A stretch of 64,000 nucleotides of DNA from Nocardia blacklockiae (GCF_015477355.1 NZ_JADLRJ010000001.1:558001-622000), one strand, 5' to 3'. Counted from the first letter of the stretch, positions 1-12,874 are shown. The notes: generated from the sequence alone by a model not told the origin. Numbers and translations are program-made.

Positions 1-286
1 CTGGGCTGGCGTGTGCATGCGGATCCGCTCCGTTCCTCCGTCGTGGGTCGACGAGCCGGCTCGCTGCCGAGCACGCGTCGCCGCGGCGTGCCGAGAGCCG
101 AACTCGAAGGCAGCGTTGCCGTCTCGGTGCGACATCAAACCACCACCGGCGCCGACACGCTGGAGCGTCGCTGTAGCCGGGGCGGCGCGGCCCGCCTTCG
201 TCTGCCATCATCGACAGCGGTTGTGCCTGCCGGGCCGAGTCGATAGCCGTGCCCGGCGCCGATGACGACGAGGAAGCCGGGCTGAC

Positions 287-1171
287 GTGGCGTCAAACGC
301 GGAGGACGACGATCCGGAGGCCCGGGCCTGGCAGCGTCTCTTCGGCGAATTGCGGCGCGCGGCGCGCGCCGGCCTGGTCGCCGCGCAGTGCGAGGCCCGA
401 GCCGGACGGACGCCGACCATCCTGGGCGAGACACAGTGGCGGCTGGCCGAGCGGCACCGTCGGATCGAGCACCGCCACCTCGCCTGTGCCCGCCTGTATC
501 TGCAGCACGCCGACCAGTTGCGGCAGTGGCGCACCGGTCCGCGCGGCGCGGTGCCGCCGGTACTGATGGCCGCGGTCGCCGCCGAACTCGATGTGGACAG
601 TGCCACCTTGACGCTGTTCGACCGGCGGCGCAGCGAGATCATGATCGCCGCGTCGGACCGGCGGTCCGAAGCCGCGCACGATATCGAGCTGTCCCTCGGG
701 GACGGTCCCGCTCGCGCCGCCGTCGCCGCGCAGCGCCCCGTGCTGGCCTGCGGCGCGGAGCTGACCGACCGGTGGCCGATGTTCGGGCCGGCCGTCGCCG
801 ACCTGGGCATCAACGCCGTCGTCGCGGTCCCGCTGCCCGGCACCGATCCGCACACGACGGGTGCGCTGTGCGCCTTCGGTGCCCGCCCGCACCTCGACGA
901 CGCGACCGCTTCGGCGGCCGTCCTCCTCGCCGACGCTCTCGCCAACACGATCCTCGTCGATGCCGCCGACCCGGGCCTCGGCCTGCCGCACCCCGCCTCC
1001 GACGAGGCCGACGCGCTGGCACTCGTGCACCGGGCCGTCGGCATGATCGCGGCGGAACACCGCTGCCCGGCCGATACCGCGCTCGCCCTGATGCGGGCCC
1101 GCTCGTTCGTCACCGGCGAGCACCTCCCCGCGCTCGCCCGGCGCATTCTCGACGGCGACGACCTGCGCTGA
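287..1171 (+). CDS. GAF-ANTAR transcription antiterminator-like protein
   Basis: 294 aa. A GAF-type sensor region (about residues 85-215) is followed by a C-terminal ANTAR helix bundle (about 235-290, containing VHRAVGMIAAEHRC and the following ALALMRARSF). ANTAR domains bind paired RNA hairpins and act as antiterminators; in actinomycetes GAF-ANTAR proteins are common, soluble and often orphan. The first 80 residues are Arg/Glu-rich and helical with no recognised domain. GTG at 287 is the first start after an in-frame stop at 263, with AGGA about 12 bases upstream, so the start is only moderately sure. No histidine kinase is adjacent, so the signal and the RNA targets are unknown. Confidence 0.8.
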   Translation: MASNAEDDDPEARAWQRLFGELRRAARAGLVAAQCEARAGRTPTILGETQWRLAERHRRIEHRHLACARLYLQHADQLRQWRTGPRGAVPPVLMAAVAAELDVDSATLTLFDRRRSEIMIAASDRRSEAAHDIELSLGDGPARAAVAAQRPVLACGAELTDRWPMFGPAVADLGINAVVAVPLPGTDPHTTGALCAFGARPHLDDATASAAVLLADALANTILVDAADPGLGLPHPASDEADALALVHRAVGMIAAEHRCPADTALALMRARSFVTGEHLPALARRILDGDDLR

Positions 1172-1256
1172 CTCGTCGCCGCGTGCGCGTGTCGGTGTGA
1201 CACGAGCACCACGGGCTACTCGTATTCTCGGGCGAGTCGACGAGTAGGAGACCCGG

Positions 1257-1934
1257 ATGTTCGAACGCGCGCTGCAGAAATCGGTCGAGCTGGTCCTTCG
1301 CGGAGGCACCGGATTGCAGGTGCCGCTGGCCGAGAAGTACGTGGCCCGGATGCGGCGCCGCCACCCGGACCGGGCGCCCGAGGACCTGGTGCGCGGCTTG
1401 GAGTCGCGCTACCTGCTGCTGGTGATGGCCAGCGGCACGGTGGCCGGGCTCAGCGCCGCGGTGCCGGGCATCGGGACGCTGATCGGGCTGGGGGTCAGCG
1501 CCGCCGATTCGGTGTTCTTCCTGGAGGCCTCGGCGTTCTACGCGCTGTCGACCGGCGCGGTGCACGGCATCGAATCGATGTCGCCGCGCGAACGCCGCGC
1601 CGTGGTGGTCGGCGTGGTGGTCGGGGAGAGCGGCGCGGAACTGCTGGGCAAGCGCGCCGGCGAGTCGGCGAAGGACTGGGCCGCCGTGGTCGCCGACCGC
1701 CTGCCGGTGGTCCGATCCATCGACAACACGCTGGCGAAACGCTTCATCGTGCAGTTCATCGCCAAACGCGGCGTCCTCCTGTTCGGCAAGACGCTGCCCG
1801 CCGGCCTCGGCGCGATCATCGGCGCGGCCGGCAACCGCGCCCTGGCGAAGAGCGTGATCACCAACGTCCACAACGCTTTCGGCCCCGCGCCCGCGCAGTG
1901 GGCCGACACCCGCGCCGTGACCCCGGCGGAGTAG
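1257..1934 (+). CDS. EcsC-like membrane-associated protein
   Basis: 225 aa. Gly/Ala-rich hydrophobic segments lie at about residues 58-85 (VAGLSAAVPGIGTLIGLGVS) and 178-200 (LPAGLGAIIGAAGN), separated by a basic helical stretch, an arrangement typical of EcsC-family proteins. Many actinomycete relatives are annotated only as hypothetical. TAGGAGA about 8 bases upstream supports the ATG, and a TATTCT hexamer near 1221 may be the -10 box. Convergent with the HxlR-type regulator downstream. The family assignment rests on pattern recognition of the glycine-rich segments; no catalytic function is known. Confidence 0.6.
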   Translation: MFERALQKSVELVLRGGTGLQVPLAEKYVARMRRRHPDRAPEDLVRGLESRYLLLVMASGTVAGLSAAVPGIGTLIGLGVSAADSVFFLEASAFYALSTGAVHGIESMSPRERRAVVVGVVVGESGAELLGKRAGESAKDWAAVVADRLPVVRSIDNTLAKRFIVQFIAKRGVLLFGKTLPAGLGAIIGAAGNRALAKSVITNVHNAFGPAPAQWADTRAVTPAE

Positions 1935-2012
1935 CCCCGGGCCTCGACGGGTCGCACGGTCGGCACAACCGTCGGCTCCCGGCATCATGCCGGGGGCCGG
2001 CGCGTCACGTCC

Positions 2013-2597
2013 TCACGGCCACTGCGCGCCCGGGGCCGCGTCGGCGAGGTCCAGCGTGCCCGTGGCGACGGCGGTGGCGGTGGCCAGATCGAGGTGGAGT
2101 TCGAGATCGGCGGTCGCGGCGGGGCCGTCGTGGTGGGTGACCCCCGCGTCGCCGACGATCAGGTGGAACACCGTCTCGCCGATCCGCACGGTGACCGTGC
2201 CGCGGGTGATCCGGCGCGCGACGGCGCGGCCGAGGGGCAGCGCGAACCAGTGCGCGCGCACGGCGTCGGTGGGCCGGCGTTCGCCGAGCCGCCCAGTTCC
2301 CCACGCCGACAACGCCTCCAGCACCGGGCGCAGGCCCAGCCCCGCGGGCGTGAGTTCGTAGACCGCGGTCGTCGCGCGCGGTCCGACCCGCTGCTTGGTC
2401 AGGATGCCGTCGCGTTCGAGTTCCCGCAGCCGCGCGGCCAGCACGTCGGTGCTGATGCCGGGCAGGTCGGCGAACAGATCGCTGTAACGGCGCGGGCCAG
2501 AACACAATTCGCGGACCACGAGCAGACTCCAGCGGTCGCCCACCACATCCAGGGCGCGGCTGGCGGCGCAGTAGTGGTCGTAGCTTCGGCGTGGCAC
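2013..2597 (-). CDS. HxlR-family transcriptional regulator with C-terminal SCP2-like region
   Basis: 194 aa. The N-terminal 100 residues are an HxlR/MarR-like winged helix (ALDVVGDRWSLLVVREL, ISTDVLAARLRELERDGI, YELTPAGLGLRPVL). The C-terminal 90 residues resemble the sterol-carrier-like fold often fused to actinobacterial HxlR proteins (VRIGETVFHLIVGD) and could hold a ligand. It is divergent from the aminotransferase at 2690, and the shared intergenic DNA carries two perfect 6-3-6 palindromes, so autoregulation plus control of the aminotransferase is the likely role. GTG at 2597 is 6 bases after TAGAGT (2604-2609, minus strand) with no ribosome site, so the message is probably leaderless. 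Confidence 0.85.
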   Translation of the reverse strand: MPRRSYDHYCAASRALDVVGDRWSLLVVRELCSGPRRYSDLFADLPGISTDVLAARLRELERDGILTKQRVGPRATTAVYELTPAGLGLRPVLEALSAWGTGRLGERRPTDAVRAHWFALPLGRAVARRITRGTVTVRIGETVFHLIVGDAGVTHHDGPAATADLELHLDLATATAVATGTLDLADAAPGAQWP

Positions 2598-2603
2598 GAC
2601 CCC

Positions 2604-2609
2604 ACTCTA
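2604..2609 (-). promoter_or_regulatory. Leaderless -10 box of the HxlR gene
   Basis: TAGAGT read on the minus strand, 6 bases before the GTG at 2597. The same nine bases appear mirrored at 2654-2662, giving the alaA side an equivalent TAGAGT. A possible -35 element (TTGGAT) overlaps the first operator. Confidence 0.6.
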
Positions 2610-2617
2610 GCCGGGCG

Positions 2618-2653
2618 CTTGGAAAATCCAAGTGCATACTTGGAGTTTCCAAG
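2618..2653. promoter_or_regulatory. Twin palindromic operator between HxlR gene and alaA
   Basis: Two perfect inverted repeats lie in the divergent intergenic region: CTTGGAAAATCCAAG (2618-2632) and CTTGGAGTTTCCAAG (2639-2653). Their centres are 21 bp apart, two helical turns, so two regulator dimers would sit on the same DNA face. Both half-sites are identical (CTTGGA/TCCAAG) and only the 3-bp spacers differ. The second palindrome abuts the TAGAGT box facing alaA. Binding by the adjacent HxlR protein is inferred from position. Confidence 0.75.
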
Positions 2654-2689
2654 TAGAGTGGGCGGCGTTCGCACCGAGAAGGGATGTTC

Positions 2690-3901
2690 ATGCAGGTCAA
2701 GCAGTCGAGCAAGCTGACGGGTGTCTCGTACGAAATCCGCGGACCGGTGGCCGAGCAGGCGGCGCGCCTGGAGGCCGAGGGCCATCACGTGGTGAAGCTC
2801 AACACCGGCAACCCGCTGCTGTTCGGTTTCGAGGCCCCCGCGGAGATCCTGCAGGACATCGTCCGCAACCTGCCGGCGTCGAGCGGCTACTGCGCCTCGA
2901 AGGGCCTGCTCCCGGCGCGGCGCGCGGTGGTGCAGTACTACCAGACCCTGGGCGTGCACGATGTCGACGTCGAGGAGGTGTTCCTCGGCAACGGCGTCTC
3001 CGAACTGATCATGATGGCGATGACCGCGCTGCTCGAGACGGGCGACGAGGTGCTCGTGCCCGCCCCGGACTTCCCGCTGTGGACCGCGGCGACCACCCTC
3101 AACGGCGGCCGCCCGGTGCACTACCTGTGCGACGAATCCGCCGACTGGTACCCGGATCTCGCCGACATCGAGGCGAAGGTCACCGACCGCACCCGCGCGA
3201 TCGTCATCATCAATCCGAACAACCCCACCGGCGCGGTGTACCCGCCCGAGGTGGTGCGCGGCATCCTGGAGATCGCGCGGCGGCATCACCTGGTGGTGTT
3301 CTCCGACGAGATCTACGACAAGATCCTCTACGACGACCTCCACCACGTCGCCACCGCCTCGCTCGCCCCGGATCTGCTGTGCCTGACGTTCTCCGGCCTG
3401 TCGAAGACCTACCGCTGCGCGGGCTTCCGCTCCGGCTGGCTGGTGGTGTCTGGCCCCACCCAGCACGCGGCGAACTACCTGGAGGGCCTGACGATGCTCG
3501 CCGGGCTCCGCCTGTGCGCGAATGTTCCTGCGCAGCAAGCGATTCAGGCCGCCCTGGGCGGCTACCAGAGCATTCACGACCTGACCCTGCCGGGCGGGCG
3601 GCTGCGCGAACAGCGCGACCGCGCCTGGGAGGCGCTCACCGCGATCCCGGGGGTGTCGTGCGTGCGGCCCAAGGGCGCGCTCTACGCCTTCCCGCGCATC
3701 GACCTCGACATGTACCCGATCCACGACGACGAGCGTTTCGTGCTGGACCTGCTGCTGCAGGAGAAGCTGCACATCGTGCAGGGCACGGGCTTCAATTGGG
3801 CACGGCCCGACCACTTCCGGATCGTCACTCTGCCGCACGCCGACGAACTGGAGGCGATCATCGAGCGCATCGGCCGCTTCCTCGCCACCTACCGCCAGTG
3901 A
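2690..3901 (+). CDS. alaA: Class I PLP aminotransferase, alanine/glutamate-pyruvate type
   Basis: About 403 aa. A fold-type I aminotransferase resembling AlaA and mycobacterial Rv0337c: substrate-loop region NTGNP, PLP-contacting NPNNPTGAVY, aspartate in FSDEIYDKI, Schiff-base lysine near residue 239 in SGLSKTYR, and the carboxylate-binding arginine region near the C-terminus. It is expected to interconvert glutamate/2-oxoglutarate and pyruvate/alanine in the cytoplasm. ATG at 2684 has AAGGG directly against it, whereas ATG at 2690 leaves about 6 bases, so 2690 is preferred. Transcribed away from an HxlR regulator across a twin operator, which suggests dedicated control. Confidence 0.85.
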   Translation: MQVKQSSKLTGVSYEIRGPVAEQAARLEAEGHHVVKLNTGNPLLFGFEAPAEILQDIVRNLPASSGYCASKGLLPARRAVVQYYQTLGVHDVDVEEVFLGNGVSELIMMAMTALLETGDEVLVPAPDFPLWTAATTLNGGRPVHYLCDESADWYPDLADIEAKVTDRTRAIVIINPNNPTGAVYPPEVVRGILEIARRHHLVVFSDEIYDKILYDDLHHVATASLAPDLLCLTFSGLSKTYRCAGFRSGWLVVSGPTQHAANYLEGLTMLAGLRLCANVPAQQAIQAALGGYQSIHDLTLPGGRLREQRDRAWEALTAIPGVSCVRPKGALYAFPRIDLDMYPIHDDERFVLDLLLQEKLHIVQGTGFNWARPDHFRIVTLPHADELEAIIERIGRFLATYRQ

Positions 3902-3908
3902 GGTCGTC

Positions 3909-4775
3909 TCAGCCCTGGTGGGCGCGCACGAAATCGACGACGGCGTCGGAGAACTGATCGTTGACGTCGCTGGCGGCGGTGTGCGCCGCGCCGCCGATCT
4001 CGACGTACTCGAGATGCGGGACCAGTCGCCGGAATTCGGCCACCCCCTGCTCGCTGACCACGTCCGACAGCCGCCCGCGCACCAGCAGCACGGGCATCGT
4101 CAGTTGCCGGGCCGCGTCCTCGAGCACCGCGGTGTGCAGTTCGATGTCCTCGCCGCGGCCGGCCATCATCGCCGGATCCCAGTGCCAGTACCAGCGGCCG
4201 TCCGCGCGCTGCCGCAGATTGCGGCGCAGGCCGTCGGTGGTGCGCGGGCGGGCGCGGTGCGGCAGGTACTCCGCGACCGCGTCGGCCGCCTCGTCGAGGG
4301 TCGCGAAACCCTCGGGGTGGCCGCCGAGGAACTTCAGCACCCGCTCCACGCCCTTGTGCTCGGGGCGCGGCACCACGTCGACCAGGACCAGGCCGGCGAT
4401 CAGCTCGTGGCCGGGCCGCGCGGTGGCCAGCAGACTGGTCAGCCCGCCCATGCTGGCGCCGACCAGGATCGCGGGCCGGCCGAGTTCGGCCAGGACGCCG
4501 AGCAGGTCGGCGGTCATGGCCTCGCGGGTGTAGTCGCCGTCCGGGGCCCAGTCGCTCTCGCCGTGCCCGCGCGCGTCCAGCAGCACCGCCCGCAGCCCGA
4601 CCTTCGCCAGCGCGGCGCCGGAGTCCTTCCAGGAGTGCCGGGTCTGGCCGCCGCCGTGCAGGAACACCGCGAGCGGCCCGTCGTCGGGACCCCAGCTGTC
4701 CGCGGCGAGGCGGATTCCGCCCTGGCCGCGGAAGGTGAGTCGGCGCGGTTCGCTGAAGTCGGCATCGTTGCTCAC
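3909..4775 (-). CDS. Alpha/beta-hydrolase fold protein
   Basis: 288 aa. Oxyanion-hole region FLHGGGQTRHSW, nucleophile elbow GASMGG, acid region near LLVRGRLSDVV and catalytic histidine in GGAAHTAA make a complete Ser-Asp-His triad of the peroxidase/epoxide-hydrolase-like group. The substrate is not evident; close actinomycete relatives are annotated only as hydrolases. GTG at 4775 is chosen because the homologous core begins shortly after it, although the frame stays open far upstream into pyrR. Convergent with alaA with a 7-base gap and no visible terminator between them. A weak CATGCT lies 6 bases before the start. Confidence 0.8.
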   Translation of the reverse strand: MSNDADFSEPRRLTFRGQGGIRLAADSWGPDDGPLAVFLHGGGQTRHSWKDSGAALAKVGLRAVLLDARGHGESDWAPDGDYTREAMTADLLGVLAELGRPAILVGASMGGLTSLLATARPGHELIAGLVLVDVVPRPEHKGVERVLKFLGGHPEGFATLDEAADAVAEYLPHRARPRTTDGLRRNLRQRADGRWYWHWDPAMMAGRGEDIELHTAVLEDAARQLTMPVLLVRGRLSDVVSEQGVAEFRRLVPHLEYVEIGGAAHTAASDVNDQFSDAVVDFVRAHQG

Positions 4776-4943
4776 CCGTCGAGCATGACACAGGTTGCAG
4801 TTCGGGTATGCACCGTATGAACCGCTGTGCGGCACGCGCCCGCCGCGCTTCCCGGCGGCCGGGACGCGCCATGTGTCGGCATCCGCGCAGGTGGCGGCGC
4901 TCACAGCGGCACCCCCGATGCCGTGCGTTTGCGGGCGCGCTGC

Positions 4944-4949
4944 TAGGCT
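4944..4949 (+). promoter_or_regulatory. Putative extended -10 box of the pyr operon
   Basis: TGC followed by TAGGCT, about 60 bases before pyrR and upstream of the leader hairpin. Transcription would start near 4956, leaving a leader of about 50 nt that contains the whole PyrR-binding element. No convincing -35 box is visible. Confidence 0.45.
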
Positions 4950-4965
4950 CTCTGCTCGAAAGACA

Positions 4966-5007
4966 TCCTTTAACGGACCGTCCTGCGAGGCGGGGAAGGA
5001 GGTCGGC
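4966..5007 (+). promoter_or_regulatory. PyrR-binding leader hairpin sequestering the pyrR ribosome site
   Basis: The leader can fold with TCCTT (4966-4970) paired to AAGGA (4996-5000), and CCG (4978-4980) paired to CGG (4991-4993), presenting the loop UCCUGCGAGG (4981-4990). This loop matches the conserved UCCNGNGAGG of PyrR binding loops known from Bacillus and mycobacteria. The 3' strand of the stem is the AAGGAGG ribosome site of pyrR, so UMP-bound PyrR would stabilise the hairpin and block translation, as described for mycobacterial pyr operons, rather than act through a terminator. No terminator is seen here. Confidence 0.8.
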
Positions 5008-5643
5008 ATGGCTGTGCCCGAAGACCGGGCAGCCAGGTCGAATGCCGGCGAGTATTCGCAGCGGCACGACCCCGAATGGGTCGAGGCCGGGCGCGAGTTG
5101 CTGTCGCCCCGGGATGTCGGCCGAACCATCGCGCGCATGGCGCACCAGATCATCGAGAAGACCGCCCTGGATTCCGCCGATCCCGACGCGCCCCGGGTGG
5201 TGCTGATCGGAATCCCCACCCGCGGCACCACGCTCGCCGCCCGGCTGACCGACCGGATCGAGGAATTCTCCGGCGTCCGCCCGGCCCTGGGCTCGCTCGA
5301 CATCACCCTCTACCGCGACGACCTGCGCAACCGCCCGCACCGGCCGCTGGAGCGCACCTCGGTCCCCGAGGGCGGCATCGAGGACACCCTCGTCGTGCTC
5401 GTCGACGACGTGCTGTTCTCCGGCCGCAGCGTGCGCTCGGCGCTCGACGGCCTGCGCGATCTCGGCCGCCCGCGCGCGGTGCAGCTGGCCGTGCTGATCG
5501 ACCGCGGCCACCGCGAACTGCCCATCCGCGCCGACTACGTCGGCAAGAACGTGCCCACCTCCCGCAGTGAGGACATCTCCGTGCTGTTGACCGAACACGA
5601 CGGCCGCGACGGCGTGTACCTGCACCAGGGAGGGGAGCAGTGA
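5008..5643 (+). CDS. pyrR: Bifunctional pyr operon regulator / uracil phosphoribosyltransferase PyrR
   Basis: 211 aa. Type I phosphoribosyltransferase with the PRPP loop [15 protein letters not shown] and the family signatures [11 protein letters not shown] and [10 protein letters not shown]. PyrR senses UMP/UTP, binds the pyr mRNA leader and has weak uracil phosphoribosyltransferase activity. ATG at 5008 is fixed by AAGGAGG 5 bases upstream, which is itself part of the predicted PyrR-binding hairpin. The first 30 residues are longer and more polar than in Bacillus PyrR. First gene of the pyr operon; its stop overlaps the pyrB start by four bases. Confidence 0.95.
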   Translation: MAVPEDRAARSNAGEYSQRHDPEWVEAGRELLSPRDVGRTIARMAHQIIEKTALDSADPDAPRVVLIGIPTRGTTLAARLTDRIEEFSGVRPALGSLDITLYRDDLRNRPHRPLERTSVPEGGIEDTLVVLVDDVLFSGRSVRSALDGLRDLGRPRAVQLAVLIDRGHRELPIRADYVGKNVPTSRSEDISVLLTEHDGRDGVYLHQGGEQ

Positions 5644-6605
5644 GGCATCTGCTCTCGGTCACCGATCTGGACCGCGCGGCGGCCACCGAACTGCTCGACG
5701 ACGCGCAGCGGTTCGAGCAGGCGCTGCTCGGGCGCGAGGTGCGCAAGCTGCCGACGCTGCGCGGGCGCACGGTGATGACCGTCTTCTTCGAGAACTCCAC
5801 CCGCACCCGGGTGTCGTTCGAGGTCGCGGGGAAGTGGATGAGCGCGGACGTGATCAACGTGAGCGCGTCGAGTTCCTCGGTGTCCAAGGGCGAATCGCTG
5901 CGCGACACCGCGCTGACCCTGCACGCCGCCGGCGCCGACGCGCTGATCGTGCGGCACCCGGCCTCCGGCGCGGCGCATCAGATCGCCCGCTGGTTCGGTG
6001 AAATGGCTTCCGGCGCGGGCGGTTTCGCCGGACCGGGCCCCGCGGTGATCAACGCCGGCGACGGCACGCACGAGCATCCCACCCAGGCCTTGCTCGACGC
6101 GCTGACCCTGCGCCAGCGCCTCGGTACCCTGGACGGTAAGCGCGTGGTGATCGTCGGCGACATCCTGCACAGCCGGGTCGCGCGGTCGAACGCGTTCCTG
6201 CTGAGCATTCTCGGCGCCGACGTGGTGCTGGTCGCGCCTCGTACGCTGCTGCCGGTCGGGGTGGACGGGTGGCCGGTGCGGGTGTCGCACGCGCTGGACG
6301 CCGAACTGCCCGGCGCGGACGCGGTGATGATGCTGCGGGTGCAGGCCGAGCGGATGAACGGCGGATTCTTCCCGTCGGCTCGCGAGTACTCGGTCAACTA
6401 CGGGCTGAACGAGCGGCGGCTGGCGCTGCTGGACGAGCACGCGGTGGTGCTGCACCCGGGCCCGATGCTGCGCGGCATGGAGATCGCGGCGTCGGTGGCG
6501 GATTCACCCAAAGCCGCTGTGCTGCAACAGGTTACCAACGGAGTTCATATGCGGATGGCGGTGCTGTTCCGGCTGCTGATCGGGGCGGGGGAGGCAGTGG
6601 CGTGA
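5640..6605 (+). CDS. pyrB: Aspartate carbamoyltransferase catalytic subunit
   Basis: 321 aa. Condenses carbamoyl phosphate with aspartate, the committed step of pyrimidine synthesis. The carbamoyl-phosphate loop [12 protein letters not shown], the 80s loop [11 protein letters not shown], the HPTQALLD motif and the aspartate-binding region HPGPMLRG are all present. No pyrI regulatory subunit is encoded nearby, as usual in actinobacteria. GTG at 5640 overlaps the pyrR stop (GTGA) and the pyrB stop overlaps pyrC in the same way, so translation is coupled along the operon. Confidence 0.97.
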   Translation: MRHLLSVTDLDRAAATELLDDAQRFEQALLGREVRKLPTLRGRTVMTVFFENSTRTRVSFEVAGKWMSADVINVSASSSSVSKGESLRDTALTLHAAGADALIVRHPASGAAHQIARWFGEMASGAGGFAGPGPAVINAGDGTHEHPTQALLDALTLRQRLGTLDGKRVVIVGDILHSRVARSNAFLLSILGADVVLVAPRTLLPVGVDGWPVRVSHALDAELPGADAVMMLRVQAERMNGGFFPSAREYSVNYGLNERRLALLDEHAVVLHPGPMLRGMEIAASVADSPKAAVLQQVTNGVHMRMAVLFRLLIGAGEAVA

Positions 6606-7930
6606 GCAACGTGCTGATCAAGAACGTGCGCCTGTACGGCGCGGGCGACCCGGTCGACGTGCTGCTGGCCGACGGCGAGATCCGCGAGATCGGCACGGAT
6701 CTGGGCGTGGTCGAGGCCGAGACGGTCGACGGCACCGGGCAGTACCTGCTGCCGGGGTTCGTGGACCTGCACACCCACCTGCGCGAGCCCGGCCGCGAGG
6801 ACACCGAGACCATCGAATCCGGTTCGGCCGCAGCGGCGCTGGGCGGCTACACCGCCGTGTTCGCGATGGCCAACACCAGCCCGGTCGCCGACAGCGTCGT
6901 GGTCACCGACCACGTGTGGCGGCGCGGGCAGGAGGTCGGCCTGGTCGACGTGTACCCGGTCGGCGCGGTCACCGTCGGGCTGGCGGGCAAGCAGCTGGCG
7001 GAGATGGGCACCATGGCCGCCGGCGAGGCCGGGGTCCGGATGTTCTCCGACGACGGCCACTGCGTCTACGACCCGCTGATCATGCGCCGCGCGCTGGAAT
7101 ACGCGAACTCGCTCGGCGTGCTCATCGCCCAGCACGCGGAGGAGCCGCGGCTGACCGACGGCGCGGTGGCGCACGAGGGACCGACCGCCGCGCGGCTGGG
7201 TCTGGCCGGCTGGCCGCGTGCCGCGGAGGAGTCGATCGTGGCCCGCGACGCGCTGCTGGCCCGCGACGCCGGGGCCCGCGTGCACATCTGCCACGCGTCC
7301 ACCGCGGGCACCGTGGAGCTGCTGAAATGGGCGAAGGGCCAAGGCATTTCGATCACGGCCGAGGTCACCCCGCACCACCTGCTGCTGGACGACTCGCGGC
7401 TGGAGACCTACGACGCGGTGAACCGGGTGAACCCGCCGCTGCGCGAGGCCGCCGATGTGGCCGCGCTGCGCCAGGCGCTGGCCGACGGCGTGCTCGACTG
7501 CGTCGCCACCGACCACGCGCCGCACGCCGCGCAGGACAAGTGCTGCGAGTTCGCCGCGGCCCGGCCGGGCATGCTCGGCCTGGAGACCGCCCTGTCGATC
7601 GTCGTCGAGACGATGGTCGAGCCGGGGCTGCTGGACTGGCGCGGCGTCGCCCGCGTGATGAGCGAGAACCCCGCGCGGATCGCGGGACTCGACGATCAGG
7701 GCCGGCCGCTCGCGGTCGGCGAACCGGCGAACCTGGTGCTGATCGACCCGGCCACCTCGTGGACGGTGCGGGCAACGGAGCTCGCGAGCATTTCGGAGAA
7801 CACGCCGTACGAGGCGATGACCCTGCCCGCGCGGGTGACGGCGACGTTCCTGCGCGGCCGGGTCACCGCCCGCGACGGCAAGGCCCGGCAGCGCGAGCGC
7901 GGCGCGTCGGCGGCGAGAGAGAGATCCTGA
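6602..7930 (+). CDS. pyrC: Dihydroorotase, class I
   Basis: 442 aa. Amidohydrolase that cyclises carbamoyl-aspartate to dihydroorotate. The metal-binding motif [10 protein letters not shown] near residue 60, the [10 protein letters not shown] region, and VATDHAPH with the catalytic aspartate are intact. Length fits class I enzymes. GTG at 6602 overlaps the pyrB stop by four bases and the coding similarity starts exactly there ([12 protein letters not shown]). Its stop overlaps the next ATG by one base. Confidence 0.97.
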   Translation: MSNVLIKNVRLYGAGDPVDVLLADGEIREIGTDLGVVEAETVDGTGQYLLPGFVDLHTHLREPGREDTETIESGSAAAALGGYTAVFAMANTSPVADSVVVTDHVWRRGQEVGLVDVYPVGAVTVGLAGKQLAEMGTMAAGEAGVRMFSDDGHCVYDPLIMRRALEYANSLGVLIAQHAEEPRLTDGAVAHEGPTAARLGLAGWPRAAEESIVARDALLARDAGARVHICHASTAGTVELLKWAKGQGISITAEVTPHHLLLDDSRLETYDAVNRVNPPLREAADVAALRQALADGVLDCVATDHAPHAAQDKCCEFAAARPGMLGLETALSIVVETMVEPGLLDWRGVARVMSENPARIAGLDDQGRPLAVGEPANLVLIDPATSWTVRATELASISENTPYEAMTLPARVTATFLRGRVTARDGKARQRERGASAARERS

Positions 7931-8439
7931 TGGAGCGAACACTGTGGGTGCTCGCGTTCGTGGCGCTGTTCGCGCTGTGCCTGTGGCTGATGTACGGGGC
8001 GTGGCAGCGGAAGGCGCGCAGGCAGGCGTCCTCGATCGGCGAACTGCCCGCGGTGCCCGCCGACCTCGGCGCGCAGCTGCTGGAACCGACGACGGGCCTG
8101 TACCTGGGCAGCACCCTCGCGCCGAGCTGGATCCAGCGGATCACGGTGGGCGATCTGGGATTCCGGGCGACGGCGGAACTCACCCGGTTCGAGCGCGGCA
8201 TCCTGCTCGAACGCGACGGCGCGGCCGCGCTCTGGATTCCGCAGGAATCGGTGACCGCGGTGCGCACCGAACGCGGCCACGCGGGCAAGGTGATGACGGA
8301 AGATGGTGTGCTGGTAATTCGCTGGACGCTGCCGACCGGGACCGAGGTGGACACCGGATTCCGCGGTGACGACAAGACGGTGTATCCGGCGTGGACCAAC
8401 AGCGCGACCGGCACGAAGACGGGAGACGAGAACACGTGA
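7930..8439 (+). CDS. Membrane-anchored PH-like domain protein of the pyr operon
   Basis: 169 aa. One N-terminal membrane helix ([19 protein letters not shown]) is followed by a basic stop-transfer stretch and a soluble domain with the beta-rich pattern of transporter-type PH domains ([34 protein letters not shown]). Its position between pyrC and carA matches Rv1382 of M. tuberculosis, which is conserved there but uncharacterised. Overlaps both neighbours, so it is translated with the operon. Function is unknown; a second 169-aa membrane PH protein sits at the end of the riboflavin cluster (47639). Confidence 0.8.
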   Translation: MERTLWVLAFVALFALCLWLMYGAWQRKARRQASSIGELPAVPADLGAQLLEPTTGLYLGSTLAPSWIQRITVGDLGFRATAELTRFERGILLERDGAAALWIPQESVTAVRTERGHAGKVMTEDGVLVIRWTLPTGTEVDTGFRGDDKTVYPAWTNSATGTKTGDENT

Positions 8440-9547
8440 GCAACGCGGTGATGGTGCTGGAGGACGGGCGCGTATTCCGCGGCTCGGCCTTCGGCGCCGA
8501 GGGCGAGACGCTGGGCGAGGCGGTGTTCTGCACCGCGATGACGGGGTACCAGGAGACGCTGACCGACCCCAGCTACCACCGGCAGATCGTGGTGGCGACG
8601 GCGCCGCAGATCGGTAACACCGGCTGGAACGGCGAGGACGACGAGTCGACGAAGATCTGGGTGGCCGGGTACGCCGTGCGCGACCCCGCGCGCCGGGTCT
8701 CCAACTGGCGCGCCACCACCTCGCTGCCCGAGGAACTGCGCCGCCAGGACGTGGTCGGCATCGCGGGGATCGACACCCGCGCGCTGGTCCGCCACCTGCG
8801 CACCCGCGGGTCGATGAAGGCGGGCATCTTCTCCGGCGCCGCCGCCGAGGCCTCGGTGGAGGAGCTGCTGGGCCGGGTCATCGGCCAGGCCTCGATGCTG
8901 GGCGCCGACCTGGCCGGCGAGGTCAGCACCGACGACGTCTACACCATCGAGCCCGCCGGCGAGCACCGGTTCACCGTGGTCGCGGTCGACCTCGGGATCA
9001 AGACCAACACTCCCCGCATGTTCGCCGAGCGCGGCATCCGGGTGCACGTGGTGCCCTCGGGCGTCACCTTGGACCGGATCAAGGAATTGCAGCCCGACGG
9101 GGTCTTCCTGTCCAACGGACCCGGCGACCCGGCCACTCAGGACGACGCGGTGGAACTCACCAAAGCCGTTCTGGGCGAACGGATCCCGCTGTTCGGCATC
9201 TGCTTCGGCAACCAGATCCTCGGCCGCGCGCTCGGGCTGGGCACCTACAAGATGAAGTTCGGCCACCGCGGCATCAACGTGCCGGTGATCGACCACGCCA
9301 CCGGGCAGGTCTCCATCACCGCGCAGAACCACGGATTCGCGCTCGAGGGCGAGGCCGGGCAGCGCTTCGATACGCCGTTCGGCCCCGCCGAGGTCAGCCA
9401 CACCTGCGCCAACGACGGCACCGTCGAGGGCGTGCGGCTGGTCGACGGCCCCGCCTTCTCCGTGCAGTACCACCCGGAAGCCGCCGCCGGGCCCCATGAC
9501 GCCGCCTATCTCTTCGACCGTTTCGCCGGTCTCATGGAAGGAGCCTG

Positions 9548-9548
<1 letters not shown>
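8436..9548 (+). CDS. carA: Carbamoyl-phosphate synthase small (glutaminase) subunit
   Basis: 370 aa. Class I glutamine amidotransferase that supplies ammonia to CarB. The N-terminal CPSase domain ([11 protein letters not shown]) is followed by the amidotransferase domain with Cys256 in FGICFGNQ and His346/Glu348 in QYHPEA, a complete triad. GTG at 8436 overlaps the preceding stop by four bases and lies just downstream of GGGAGA; the frame is open further upstream, but the family start is here. Overlaps carB by one base. Confidence 0.97.
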
Positions 9549-12856
<3,308 letters not shown>

Positions 12857-12874
12857 GTTCAGAAGGAGACAACG

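Noticed and set aside
11-265. An 84-aa frame at the window start
   Set aside because: No domain, and overlapping frames in all phases; no support for a gene before 287.
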